Numbered from the stretch's first letter, positions 37,447 through 48,572 are shown. The stretch is DNA of 64,000 bases from Lolium rigidum (GCF_022539505.1 NC_061514.1:328521090-328585089), one strand, 5' to 3'. Notes: a model not told the origin generated them from the letters alone. Numbers and translations are program-made.

Positions 37447-37700
37447 AATAGCATAAGAGCTAGTCTTATAGCGTCGGTGGTCATGGTCTGGACAAAGAGG
37501 ACCCTCTCTCATTTCTTCTTTCTGAAACTTGAAGAACAGGTTAGGATCTCACCAGAGTTTAGCCAGCGTCCTTGGCCCCTAGTCATAATTTTGAGCCTCT
37601 GGTCTTGTTCTCTATCCTGCGCAAGATAACATTGTGTAAATACCGCTGTCCAGACTAATTCGTCTTCACTGTCATTAATAAAGAGACCAGAAGAGAAGAG
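37447..37700 (+). terminator. 3' untranslated region and poly(A) signal of the VSR gene
   Basis: AATAAA at 37677-37682, about 230 bases past the stop codon, is a plausible polyadenylation signal. Confidence 0.6.
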
Positions 37701-37780
37701 TATTTAGCATACTGCCCGGAAAAGAACATTTGGGACTTTCAGCCCATGAAGAAATGGTAGCATTTGAAACTGAAATTTTT

Positions 37781-37884
37781 TACTCCGTCAGGTTCAAAAT
37801 AATTGCCCCAAAATAGACGTGTCTAGACTAAAACATGTTTAGATGCATCAGTTTCTGAAAAATCATTTTGAATAGGAGGGAATA
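37781..37884. mobile_element. Stowaway-like MITE remnant
   Basis: Starts TACTCCGTC and ends GGAGGGAATA, with TA at both edges, about 104 bp. This fits degenerate Stowaway (Tc1/mariner) ends with TA target sites, 330 bp past the VSR stop. Confidence 0.5.
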
Positions 37885-40119
37885 CTTCTTTTTTTATCGT
37901 AAATCTTCAAAGAAGGGCTATAATCCAAACAAAGGAGGGGCTAGCGGGATAGTCAGGGAAAACAAAGAAGTGAAGTCAGGGAAATGTAGTTTAAGTATCC
38001 CGTTACGTACGACAATTTATTAATTTACATAATTATTGTAGACATTAAAAAAATGATTTGAATTTTATTACACCATAACTTTGCCTGTGTAGTGTTAATT
38101 CATAACATAAATTTGTATTATGCTAAATAATTTATGATATTTTAGGCTTAATCATATGGTTTGGAAGAGGTAAAGTTAGGATATTGTAGCTTCTCTAACT
38201 TTGCTAGTTCAAGTTAGAAGATCCTGTTCTAGCTAACGGAAAGTTCAAATTTCAACGATTAGGGAGAGGAATGAAACACTTGTCTTTAACAATCGGAGGG
38301 CCCGGGCGTTTTGGCGCTCACGAGCATGTGCTCTCGGCCTTTTAAATGAGTTCTAAAAGCATTTGAAAATGTAAAAAAAGACGATAATTTTTTGTGTAGA
38401 TATCAACATTCTTTGTGCTCACAAAGCCGTTTCACAAAATACCGAAACTTTTTGTGTTGTGTGTAAAAAAAATTCGGTGCTAAAAAGAGCTTTTTACGAG
38501 ATATTTTTTTATCTTTTTTACGCTGGATACGAAAAATGCCGGTTTTTCACGAAACTTCATGTGCGTTCATAAAATGTCAAGATGTACACACGCATTCGTT
38601 TAATCGAATTTTCTAAGAATTTAAAATATTTTTTACTAGTGGCAAGAGCATATACACCCAAGATCACAAGTGAATTTTAGCTACTTCTGCAGGAACTGCC
38701 TGAGGTATGGGAATGCAGAATTTAATCTATTCTTTCAGCTGCACCTGGGTCTCTTGTTTGCAATGCATGAGTTAGTTTCAAGGGAAGGCACGGCTCTGTC
38801 ATGTTACAGCCTTACAGGCTGGCGAGTGCAGCGAGAACTATGATGATGTGCCATGCGTGTATGGAATAATACGGGCAGAATTATACGAGGAGTAGACTGG
38901 ATTCGATTGCCGCATCCGGTGGTGCTCTAGTGGCGGTGGACCACGAGGAGGATGAGTGGATCCAGGATTCGCTCCCAATCGCAAAACAAAAAGAGCAAGG
39001 CTTGGTTCGGCTGGACCAGGCAGAACGCGAGACCCAGGAAACGGTACCCCGGGCGTGGACACACGTACCGACTACTGCTAGCCTTTTCTGGCTTTGCTTT
39101 GCCGTGGAAACGTTTTCGGATTAGACACCAGTCCATGACGCAGATTTTTTTACAGATCGTCTGCTTCGTTTCCTTCCGCGGTTCTATTCTGTCTGCGCTC
39201 TGTGTCTGTCACGATCGCTTCCCTACCATTCTGCCTTTGGCGATCCAAATCCCGATGTCGATTTCCCAACCACCTTGGCTTGTTTAAAACGGTAACAATA
39301 TGCAAGTGCATCGGCGCATGACATGTGTACAGAGAGTCAGAGACCAAATGCTCCACCACAGAAAAAAAGAACTGTATTTATGGAGATGGAAATATTAGCA
39401 TTTTTTACCATGATTTCATCCATGAAAACAGCTGATAAACATGGCTAACATAGTAGAAATTGAACTAGACATGCAAATGATCATTGAATAGATAAATAGC
39501 AAGTCTAAATAACAACTTGCTACGAGCAATATTTATGCAGCAACAAGTCTAGGAAAATTGCTAGAATAAGAGTTTGAAGCATGATCTGATAGGTACGAGG
39601 TAAGATCACATCCGGGAAGGTGTCGCCACGAGTAAGAGAGCCAAAATTATAGTTGGCCGGTAGCACAGTCGAGCATATTTAGAAGAGTTGGGCGGCTTTT
39701 GAGGAGAGATTTTTATAATTTTACTCCTCTATCCATTTATGGGATCGGTAGGGTGAGGTTTCGACCAACTTTTACTCTTCTGACTGATTATAAGGTATCA
39801 GTTAGAGATGCTCTAAGCGATTTAGGGATTTATACGCCTTTTCATTCTCTTTTAGATTGCATTGCAGAGCCTAAGTCAACCTTCAGGATATTGAAACCTG
39901 TACTTTGTTTAGTTTGGCAGAAAAAAAAAAGGATCTTGAGAGACTGCTTGCTCAAGTTGCTAGAGGACATGCAGCTAACAATACTAGCATGTTCGTGCGT
40001 GCATACCACTTACCACAACTATATTTGGGCAGTGGATCTAAAAAACCAATTTTTGGGCGGTTGCACTTGTTTATTTTATGACGGCATGATGCACTTGTTG
40101 TTGTGTAGCAGTGTTCTAC
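37885..40119. other. Intergenic sequence with no recognised gene
   Basis: AT-rich at first, with a GC-richer stretch at 38850-39260. The ORFs are short and lack domains. The block at about 38297-38670 has loosely complementary ends containing gcatgtgctc and gagcatatac, and may be a decayed DNA transposon. Confidence 0.4.
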
Positions 40120-40288
40120 CAGGGGCGGATCCAGAGTGTAAGCCAAGGGGGGCAGCTGCCCCCACTCAATTTTTACTTTCTTTATAATATGCCATGCCAA
40201 ATAGTGATTTGCCCCCACTTAAAAAAGAATATTGCTTCAATTAGCACATCTTTGCCCCCTCTAAAATTCTTTCCTGGCTCCGTCCCTG
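40120..40288. mobile_element. hAT-type MITE, 169 bp, perfect 8-bp target duplication
   Basis: Ends CAGGGGCGGATCCAG and CTGGCTCCGTCCCTG are inverted. The flanks tgttctac (40112-40119 and 40289-40296) are identical. The 8-bp duplication and CAGGG end fit hAT. There is no coding capacity. Confidence 0.85.
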
Positions 40289-40549
40289 TGTTCTACTACT
40301 ACTCTTTCTCATCCATCTATGTGAAGGTATTACATAATATCTTTGTTAAGATCTTTCAGATACTCTGTATTACAAAGTACGCTCTCAAAAAATATTATGA
40401 CAAAGTGTACTAGATATAGAGTAAAATAAGTCAAAATGTTTCTAGATATGCATTTAAGGAAAAACAAAAATTGTAAGTTTATCTAAATTTATTAGATATA
40501 CCTATAAACTAAATAATGTCTACATATATTTAAATTCAGATAAATCTAA

Positions 40550-40659
40550 TACTCCATCCATCCTATGAAACTTATCTGATATTTGTTTAAATTTGGATGT
40601 ATGTTGTAGTATATAGATACGCCTAAATTTTAACAAACTTCCAAAAGATGGAGGGAGTA
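40550..40659. mobile_element. Stowaway-like MITE, 110 bp
   Basis: TACTCCATCCATC at the left and AGATGGAGGGAGTA at the right are inverted, with TA at the edges, as in Stowaway elements. Confidence 0.75.
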
Positions 40660-41424
40660 AAACATAGGTATATATATCTGAACGGGTGGGGTAGCGGTGT
40701 GACAATCGAGAAAGCAGTCCGATCGTGACTGTGCGACTAACAAGTAACAACATGTTGCGTAAGAGGAATCAGGGAGTTGACACTGCGGCATGTCATGTCG
40801 GTCGCTGCAGATAAAGGGCCATAGCAAAGTGATCTTCGCTTCTGACTGCTTGTCTTGATCCCGTGACAAAATTCTCCACATTTGGATCGCTCAAGAGTTT
40901 GGTGGTGACCTTTCCTTCAATCTCCTTTCGACATGATAGACGGTTTCTTAAAGAGACGGCACACGTTCTAGCAAGAACTTGTGATGTTTCTACACTAGGC
41001 TTTATTTATGATTTTGCATCGGATTGTATTCAGTAAACTATGTGATCAATAAACTGTCGTGTTCTCAAAATTTGCGGGACCCCACGACGGAAGATGTCAC
41101 TCACTCTTATCCGTTCATTTTTCTTCTACATGAGATGCATCCGCAGTTTTCCCGTCTCCGTCAGGCGATTGTTTAACCATCACTTTTCTTTTGCAAGTGT
41201 CAATGTGCATATCGGTGGGGATTCTAAAATGACAGCGACTCCCTGTATCGCCATGGCACACTGTACATTAAACTAGCTGGTCGACTCCGAAGGAGGGAAG
41301 CGTGCGACGCGGAGATTCTACTCGTACATGGACAGTGGGTGTCCCGGTCTTATCACCACTGACCACTTCCTGTTTGAGATTCGTGTGGTTCTTTTTGCAC
41401 AAACAACCTGTACCTGTACAACTT

Positions 41425-41842
41425 CCGTCCTCTATAGGCAACGAAATGTACCTGGTCTCGTTGCTGGCTCCGGCCAGTAGGCCTGGCCTGTATGTCGGCG
41501 AGATGCGGGGCGTGTCCCCCGCCGATTTGCGGTCAATCTCCTTCAGATCCCGGCGTCCGCGACGGGTGGAAACTGTGGCGACTTTAACGAGGTTCTTGCC
41601 TCTAAAGTATCTCTCCGGCAACACAGCTGCGGCCGGCGACGCTTCTTCTTGCTCTCCGGCGAGGCAACGGATCGGGTTCTGCGCAGAAGATCCTAAGGGC
41701 CTAGTTGTTATTTTTTGTTTTTCCAGGGTTCTTTCTGTGTTGTGGGGACAGCTGTCCCATGTCTGGACTGTTCTTGTAATTTCCAGTTTCCTTACTTAAT
41801 ATAGTTCAGATATTTGGCTCAAAAAAAAAAAAAAAAAAAAAA
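41425..41842 (+). mobile_element. 5'-truncated LINE-like (non-LTR) insertion with poly(A) tail
   Basis: A run of at least 22 A ends at 41842. It is followed by gtacctgcacaactt (41843-41857), nearly identical (14 of 15) to gtacctgtacaactt just before the insert (41410-41424). A 15-bp duplication plus a 3' poly(A) is the signature of target-primed reverse transcription. The 418-bp body has no recognised coding domain, so it could be a LINE 3' end, a SINE or a retrocopy of an unknown transcript. Confidence 0.75.
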
Positions 41843-41925
41843 GTACCTGCACAACTTGTCTGTCTCCCGTCCCGTGGGCCGTGGCTCCTCTCCGTTTCTT
41901 TCTTTCGCACGCGTTCTCTCCTCGA

Positions 41926-42226
41926 GGCTTTGTTTGGTATTAGAATTTTTGTGAAGATTAGTGGAGAGAATATCCACCAAATTTTAAATCTCCAGATACT
42001 TCTAAAATCATGTTTGGTATTAAAGTTTGAGCCAGTGTAATCCCTATTTATTCCCACTTTTGTCTAAATTGTAGTGTATTTTTTTTCAATCCCCAATATT
42101 TTACCTCTATCTAGTTGATTGGAGATAGGTTTTTGTGGAGATTAGATGAGAGTAACGGCTTCACCCAATACTCTAGAGTATCGTCTCAACTAATCCCGAC
42201 AAAAACTCTAGTACCAAACAAAACCT
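41926..42226. mobile_element. Foldback MITE, 301 bp, with inverted repeats of about 40 bp
   Basis: The left arm starts AGGCTTTGTTTGGTATTAGA and the right arm is its imperfect complement, ending CCAAACAAAACCT. This is Tourist-like in look. The target duplication is unclear, so the superfamily is not assigned. Confidence 0.75.
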
Positions 42227-42639
42227 GAGCGTGCAATTGTGGTGTGGAAGGAGCCGGCGGATCTGCTACCATTGCTCATGCCACGGGATCCCGTTGATCT
42301 GCTCTCCCTAAACATAATCTATCCCCAACCCGATGGATATTGCTTTGACTTTCTTTCCTTTTTGGGCTAACCGCATGCATTCATTAATGTCGGTGTTTCG
42401 GTCTCCATGTCAGAATCCAATGTCTTGTCCTTTTTAACAGGCGAGCCGCAGCCATTTTCTTCCACAACCTCATCTTCTTCCATTCCCCACCACCACCAGA
42501 GGCATCACGACAACTATGTCTAGGACGGCCACCGGGCTTGAGGCGTGACGGTGACGTTGGGGAGACGCCAGAGTGAACCACCGCCGTCCCCGTCGTCACC
42601 ATTGTCGCCTGAATCCGTCGCCATTGACCTCTTCGGGGT

Positions 42640-42990
42640 TGAGTTCGGCGTCACCATCCACTTGGGCATGGACTGGGACAAAATGCGTCTCCCTTAGAAA
42701 TTCACGTCAATCGTCGATGGCCAAGAGCCCCCACGAGATCGTATTGTGGGTGCCCGGTGGCAGGCCGGCATGTGGTCCATGTAGGTGATGTTCGACCGGG
42801 TAGGCAAGATGTACCTCCAGAAGGGCTGGTGGCAGTTCGCTCGCGCGCACGCTGTTTAAGTCGGGCACTTTGTCGTCTTCAAGTAAGACGGTCACGGCAT
42901 GCTCACCCTCAAGGTTTTTGACGAGACCATGTGCCATCACCACTACCACTCCAACGAATATGACTAAGACGAGAGTAAGATGAATACTCG
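42640..42990 (+). pseudogene. REM-type B3 domain pseudogene
   Basis: One plus-strand frame reads as a plant B3 (REM-like) domain: MRLP near 42683, a KFTSIVDGQEPP block, then KMYLQKGWWQFARAHAV, VGHFVVFK and GMLTLKVFDETMCHHHYH. B3 domains are DNA-binding folds of plant transcription factors. Five in-frame stops break it (42695-42697, 42782-42784, 42857-42859, 42884-42886, 42965-42967), with no net frameshift between 42683 and 42967. No start, intron or second B3 domain was identified. The retained motif order with stops suggests an old gene fragment decaying by substitution. It is not the same subfamily as the VAL-type B3 gene at 60414. Confidence 0.75.
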
Positions 42991-43175
42991 CACCATTTAG
43001 GACATGCACAATGCAAGCGCTTAGCTTGGCGTCATGCTTTAATTCCCTGTAGTTATGGTCTAATCTCACCCGATCCTAGGAATTTGCTTCGCGTGTCGAC
43101 GCAAAGTGAGGAGCCGGGCGCTTCGCGATTTTTTCCCTTGCTCAAAAGTGTCTGCCCAATTGTGGAGGCTATTTT

Positions 43176-43256
43176 TGTTAAACTATAAGTGGATAGCCTA
43201 CCTCTTTCCATCAGATCGGTCTTTTGAAATAGTTGGTTAGTGCATGAAGCTTAATA
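43176..43256 (+). repeat. 5' LTR of the TRIM-like element
   Basis: 81 bp, among the shortest LTR lengths. It is abutted by the primer site at 43257-43269. Confidence 0.85.
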
Positions 43257-43269
43257 TGGTATCAGAGCC
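43257..43269 (+). other. Primer binding site (iMet) of the TRIM-like element
   Basis: TGGTATCAGAGCC directly follows the LTR. Confidence 0.85.
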
Positions 43270-45273
43270 AGGGTCTTGAGTTCGAGTCCTGATTTTCACG
43301 ATTTATCTTTCTATTCTTAATAGGTGACCCCATTTTCCTGCACATGCAAGGTATCCACCTCATCATGTATCTACAAGCAATCCTAGACTGCCACCTCAAG
43401 TCATCTAATTGATCCAAGTCATTTAGGCACCACGTCATCTCCTCACGCTAATGAGTTTTTTTTAGAGCGAGCCGTGCAGTCCGTGCCAGGCTTTGTTCAT
43501 TTCATCTTCCCTAAGCCTCCAATTACTACATCTCTAACTCTCCAATTACTGTGTCTTTTCTGCAGATTCGTGGGGTTTCTCCCCTTTTAACTCACCAATT
43601 ACTCTCCCTATTATTGATTCCTCTCCATCAGATTTCCATTCATCTCTCCGCCTTCCCCACTAGAAAATCTGCAAGAGTAACTGATAAAGCTGCTCCCCAA
43701 TTTAAGCAGTGTCGCTGCTCTGTTCCCATCCTCCATGCGGCAACTTGGGCGCACGGCAAGATGATCACCAAACTACAACTCCTTCTTTTGCGGGGGCAAG
43801 CAGGTGAGGTGGTCCGCCGGCGGCGTTGCGGGCAACGGCGTCAGGATTGTGGCCGTGGCTGAAGCATTGGTAGCGCCGCGAATGACGAGCGTGGCTATGG
43901 CTGGAGTGACGCCGCAAGCAGGAAAGTTGAGCTGCCGCGCTTGGAGGAGGTTGGTGTCGCCGTGGACGCGTGGAGAGACCGACGAGGCGACTAGCCCTGG
44001 TGGATCCCAACACTGCGAGGAGGAGAATTGCGGCTGCGCCAAGAAGATGCAGCAGGTAGGAGTGGGTGATGGTGTAAAACGGACATAAATCTTATCTTGG
44101 TAATTGAGGATAACTAACCAGACTGCTCTGAAGTTTGTTTTTGACAGGTTTGTTTCAGCCTCTTCCTCGAGATTCATCAGATTTCCCCGTGAAAATCGGA
44201 AATCCAGAGTGCAATATTTGGAGGTATTTGCACTGACCATTGTCAACAATTATTGCCCGCTGGTACCTCGCATGCTTGCCCGGACACTAGTGGAGTATGT
44301 TCTTTACTTCTTCTTTTTTTTTTGGTATGGAGTATGTTCTTTACTTTACGATCATGCACTTGGCATGTTGGTTACTTTTGTTGTCGCTTCCCCCTGCGTA
44401 TGTTTAGAGTCAGTCAATTTTTCTATATTACGAGTTACAGATGGCTCCTTTGGTTTAAATTCATAAGGTCTTGAACGAATGTCTGCTCTATTTTGGCTGG
44501 CCTGCTCAGCAAAGGTTCCCTTAGCAACAACTCCCACCTTCGTTCTCACGTTAGCCTACTGGTGTAATCATTAATCCCCAATCTCTTCATATATACATGC
44601 TCAACTGCTATATTCTCAGTTGATTAGATCATGTAACATCCAGTTATTTGCAAGTGAATATTATTTCGTTGGCACCTACATCATGTGTAGTACTTATTTT
44701 TGGTTGGGAACTTGGGACAAACGATTTTTTTTCGTCACGCTGCTGCTGTTTGAGTGTTCGCCATCTGCGCAGCTAAACATGAAGCTCCCTCTCACCATTT
44801 CCTCTTACCGTTTATATTAATCTGGATAGTTATATAGATTCTTGCCTAAATGTATGTTTTTGTTTTCCAGGCAAGCATTGGTTTCAGATACCACCAATTG
44901 ATACTAAATTTTGTGGGGCTGGAGCATATCATTGATTTCCTTTTGTTGGGTCAAATAAATATTTTCTTGCTGAAAAGCAGGCTAACAACAAAGACAAAGC
45001 CTGTGTAGCTAAAATGAATTGTGTGGTATTCATCACATAAATGTGTGTATATATATGTCATGTTGAGTAGGAAAAAAAAGGTTCTCTAATATAATTTTGG
45101 TAATAGGAGTATAATTGAACTGTATTTGTACTTCATACTATTTGATTCATTGATTCACAAAGGAAATGAACAAGGTACTTAGCAAGTATTATTTCCTTGA
45201 ACACTGATGTTATGCCGATTAATACCCGATGCCTCTTTCATTCTGGTAATTACATATATATACTTATATATTT

Positions 45274-45301
45274 CCGCAGCAACGCGCGGGGTATCATCTA
45301 G
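45274..45301 (+). mobile_element. Helitron-like 3' end inside the TRIM-like element
   Basis: A short hairpin (CCGC at 45274-45277 pairing with GCGG at 45286-45289) lies 8 bases before CTAG (45298-45301), followed by T. This matches Helitron ends (hairpin, CTRR, insertion between A and T). The 5' TC end could not be placed, so the extent is unknown. Confidence 0.55.
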
Positions 45302-45414
45302 TTATATAAATTGCTGTTACCCCCCCCCCTCTTGTCTACGTACTGGCTTCTAGGGCCATACGCCTCTGTTTTCACGTGTTGTCTTGTCTCCGCCACGTCA
45401 CACGTGAGGGGGGA

Positions 45415-45506
45415 TGTTAAACTATAAGTGGATTGCCTACCGATTGCCTACCTCTTTCCATCAGATCGGTCTTTTGGAATAGTTGGTTAGTGCATGAAGC
45501 TTAATA
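45415..45506 (+). repeat. 3' LTR of the TRIM-like element
   Basis: Equals the 5' LTR plus a tandem 11-bp duplication of gattgcctacc. Confidence 0.85.
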
Positions 45507-45511
45507 ATTTT

Positions 45512-45864
45512 CACGCACAAAACAAATCACGTTTAGCGTCCCAGTTGGCGCTTTGCGTTAGAGGAGTAGACGTGTGCGTTTATGTTTTAGATAAAATCCT
45601 TTTCTTTTCTCCTCCTAAGCTTCTATGCAAGAGTCTGGCATTGGAATTTTTGTAAAAAGAGACCACCTGTCCCAATTCATTGACAAAAAGGATCATCTCT
45701 GAATCAAATTGGTAAAAAAGACCACCTCCTGCGTGGCGGCAGGCCCCCCAGCCGACACGTGGAGCTTGCCGCCGGGGGCTGTGGTGGCAGGGACCCGCCG
45801 CCGGCCGGCGTGGCAGCACGCTACCTCGCCCGCAGCATCGTCAGCCGCCGTTGGGCATGGTGGG
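45512..45864. other. GC-rich intergenic block split by element E
   Basis: No gene. It contains tggcggcaggc and cgccgcc inverted motifs and continues after element E at 52765, with similar motifs at 52780-52830. It may be part of another Mutator-like element, but no ends were found. Confidence 0.35.
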
Positions 45865-47602
45865 TGATACGTCTCCAACGTATCGATAATTTCTTGTGTT
45901 CCATGCCACATTATTGATGTTATCTACATGTTTTATGCACACTTTATGTCATATTCGTGCATTTTCTGGAACTAACCTATTAACAAGATGCCGAAGTGCC
46001 GCCTCGTTTTCTGCCGTTTTTGGTTTCGTAAATCCTAGTAACGAAATATTCTCGAATCGGACGAAATCAACGCCAAAGTTCCTATTTTCATCTGAAGCAT
46101 CCGTAACACCCGGAAGGACCGAGAGGGGGCCACGTGGCCACCAAACCCTAGGCCGGCGCGGCCGAGGGGGCCGCGCCGCCCTATGGTGTGGCCCCCGTCG
46201 GCCCTCCCGCGCCGCCTCTTCGCCTATATAAAGCCCCTGGATCAGAAAACCCGATACCAATTGACGAAACCCACGTAAACCTCGCCGGAGCCGCCGCCAT
46301 CGCGAAGCCAAGATCCGGGGGACAGGATCTCTGTTCCGGCACCCGCCGGAGCGGGGAAGTGCCCCCGAAGGCTTCTCCATCGACACCGCCGCCATCTCCA
46401 CCGCCATCTTCATCACCGCCGCTGCTCCCATGAGGAGGGAGTAGTTCTCCATCGAGGCTCGGGGCTGTACCGTAGCTATGTGGTTCATCTCTCTCCTATG
46501 TGTGTCAATACAATAATCTCATGAGCTGCCTTACATGATTGAGATTCATATGATGATGCTTGTAATCTAGATGTCATTATGCTAGTCAAGTGAGTTTTAC
46601 CTATGTGATCTCCGGAGACTCCTAGTCCCACGTGTGTAAAGGTGACAAAGGTGTGCACCGTGTGGGTCTCTTAGGCCATATTTCACGAATACTTACTCAT
46701 TGAATGGCATAGTGAGGTGCTTATTTATATCTCTTTATGATTGCAGCATGTTGTATCACAATTTATCTATGTGCTACTCTAGTGATGTGTTATTAAAGTA
46801 GTTTTATTCCTCCTGCATGTGTGCAAAGGTGACAGTGCGTGCACCGTGTTAGTACTTGGTTTATGCTATGATCATGATCTCTTGTAGATTATGAAGTTAA
46901 CTATTGCTATGATATATTGATGTGATTTATTCCTCCTACATATGCATGAAGGTGACAGTGTGCATGCTATGCTAGTACTTGGTTTAGTAGCGTTGATCTA
47001 TCTTACACTAAAGGTTACTTAAACATGAGCATTATTGTGGAGCTTGTTAACTCCGGCATTGAGGGTTCGTGTAATCCTACGCAATGTGTTCATCATCCAA
47101 CAAAAGTGTAGAGTATGCATTTATCTGTTCTGTTATGTGATCAATGTTGAGAGTGTCCACTAGTGAAAGTGTAATCCCTAGGCCTTGTTCCTAAATACCG
47201 CTGAGTTACTACCGCTTGTTTACTACTACCATGCGTTACTACTGCTGAGTTACTACTGCTTGTTTATCGTTTTATCGCGTTACTACCGCTGCAATACCAC
47301 CACCATCAACTACACGCCAAGCACTTTTCTCGGCACCGTTGCTACTGCTCATACTTATTTATACCACCTGTATTTCACTATCTCTTCGCCGAACTAGTGC
47401 ACCTATTTGGTGTGTTGGGGACACAAGAGACTTCTTGCTTTGTGGTTGCAGTGGTTGCATGAGAGGGATATCTTTGACCTCTTCCTCCCCGAGTTCGATA
47501 AACCTTGGGTATCCACTTAAGGGAAACTTGCCGCTGTTCTACAAACCTCTGCACTTGGAGGCCCAACACCGTCTACGAGAAAGGAGGGGAACGTAGACAT
47601 CA
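45865..47602 (+). repeat. 5' LTR of element E
   Basis: TATATAAA at 46225-46232. An internal degenerate primer-site copy lies at about 47331-47345. Confidence 0.9.
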
Positions 47603-47613
47603 AGCACTTTTCT

Positions 47614-47700
47614 CGGCGCCGTTGCTGGGAGGAAAGGTAAACGGCACACACACATCGGCAACCCCGGCAACTAGCCACTTTTCCGGCGCCGTTGCCGGGG
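47614..47700 (+). other. Degraded and intact tRNA-Asp primer sites of element E
   Basis: A degraded copy at 47614-47630 sits at the normal distance from the LTR. A near-perfect copy ending GGCGCCGTTGCCGGGG lies at 47684-47700, as a repeat of the surrounding leader. Confidence 0.65.
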
Positions 47701-47837
47701 AGGAAAGGTAAAAAGGCTCTCATACTACGGTCTCGTGTAAAGTATTTTTCTCGCGCCGTTGTGTGTGTGCTCAAAGCTATTTCCTTTAGATCCTGCAATT
47801 GCATCTTTTTGTTTCTTGTTTACACTAGTTTGGCATA

Positions 47838-48572
47838 ATGGACAACAATGAGCTTCTTGTTCTATTTCCTGATTTAAAACATGGATTGTTTGATGCGAAA
47901 ATTAAAAAACCTATGAAATCTTATTTGCATGCTGGTAGTAATATTAGTATGAACGCTTTGAACACCAATGTTGCTAATGATATAGAAAGTTCTAAGCTTG
48001 GGGAAGCTGGTTTTCATGATATTTTTAGTCCCCCAAGCATTGAGGAGAAAATTTTCTTTGATGATACTTTGCCTCCTATTTGTGATGATAATAATAGTGG
48101 TCTTTTGGTACAAACTACTATGGAGAGTGAATTTTGTTGTGATTATACTATGCCTCCTACACTTGATGAGAATAATAATGATAGCTACTTTGTTGAATTT
48201 GCTCCCACTACAACTAATAAAATTGATTATGCTTATGTGGAGAGTAATAATTTTATGCATGAGACTCATGATAAGAATGCTTTATGTGATAGTTATATTG
48301 TTGAGTTTGCTCATGTTGCTACTGAAAGTTATTATGAGAGAGGAAAATATGGTTGTAGAAATTTTCATGTTACTAAAATGCCTCTCTATGTGCTGAAATT
48401 TTTGATGCTACACTTGTTTTATCTTCCTATGCTTGTTACTTTGCTCTTCATGAACTTGTTTATTTACAAGATTCCTATGCATAGGAAGCATGTTAGACTT
48501 AAATGTGTTTTGAATTTGCCTCTTGATGCTCTCTTTTGCTTCACATACTATCTCTTGCGAGTGCATCATTAA
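47838..48572 (+). CDS. Element E single frame: gag N-terminus fused to a hydrophobic C-terminus
   Basis: An intact frame of 244 codons, the only one in element E. Its start (MDNNELLVLFPDLK) matches the start of gag in element B. Residues from about 175 match the C-terminal part of the 15964-16941 frame of B: the YYERGKYG block, two hydrophobic stretches with FYLPMLVTLLFMNLF at their centre, a basic HRKHVRLK patch and a Leu/Phe-rich end. The middle is acidic with repeated TMPP/TLPP turns. The gag core and CCHC knuckle are deleted, bringing the two ends together in frame. A membrane-anchored protein is possible. Function is unknown. Confidence 0.6.
   Translation: MDNNELLVLFPDLKHGLFDAKIKKPMKSYLHAGSNISMNALNTNVANDIESSKLGEAGFHDIFSPPSIEEKIFFDDTLPPICDDNNSGLLVQTTMESEFCCDYTMPPTLDENNNDSYFVEFAPTTTNKIDYAYVESNNFMHETHDKNALCDSYIVEFAHVATESYYERGKYGCRNFHVTKMPLYVLKFLMLHLFYLPMLVTLLFMNLFIYKIPMHRKHVRLKCVLNLPLDALFCFTYYLLRVHH

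Larger units (their letters stand above)
43176..45506 (+). mobile_element. TRIM/SMART-type small-LTR retrotransposon with enlarged interior
   Basis: Direct repeats at 43176-43256 (81 bp) and 45415-45506 (92 bp) start TGTTAAACTATAAG and end GCTTAATA. An iMet primer site, TGGTATCAGAGCC, follows the first repeat with no gap. A purine run (GAGGGGGGA) precedes the second. A 5-bp duplication atttt flanks the whole (43171-43175 and 45507-45511). The 2.2-kb interior has no gag or pol and contains a Helitron-like 3' end, so it is probably a small element enlarged by a second insertion. Confidence 0.85.

Noticed and set aside
38297..38670. Possible DNA transposon with loosely complementary ends
   Set aside because: The complementarity is weak and no target duplication was found.
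39699..40187. 162-codon plus-strand frame
   Set aside because: It ends inside the hAT MITE and shows no domain.
41302..41799. 165-codon plus-strand frame
   Set aside because: It runs across the left target duplication and into the LINE-like insert, so it is a chimera of host and inserted DNA.
45320..45330. C homopolymer as a polypurine tract of another LTR element
   Set aside because: No adjoining LTR start. The TRIM purine tract at 45406-45414 explains the boundary.
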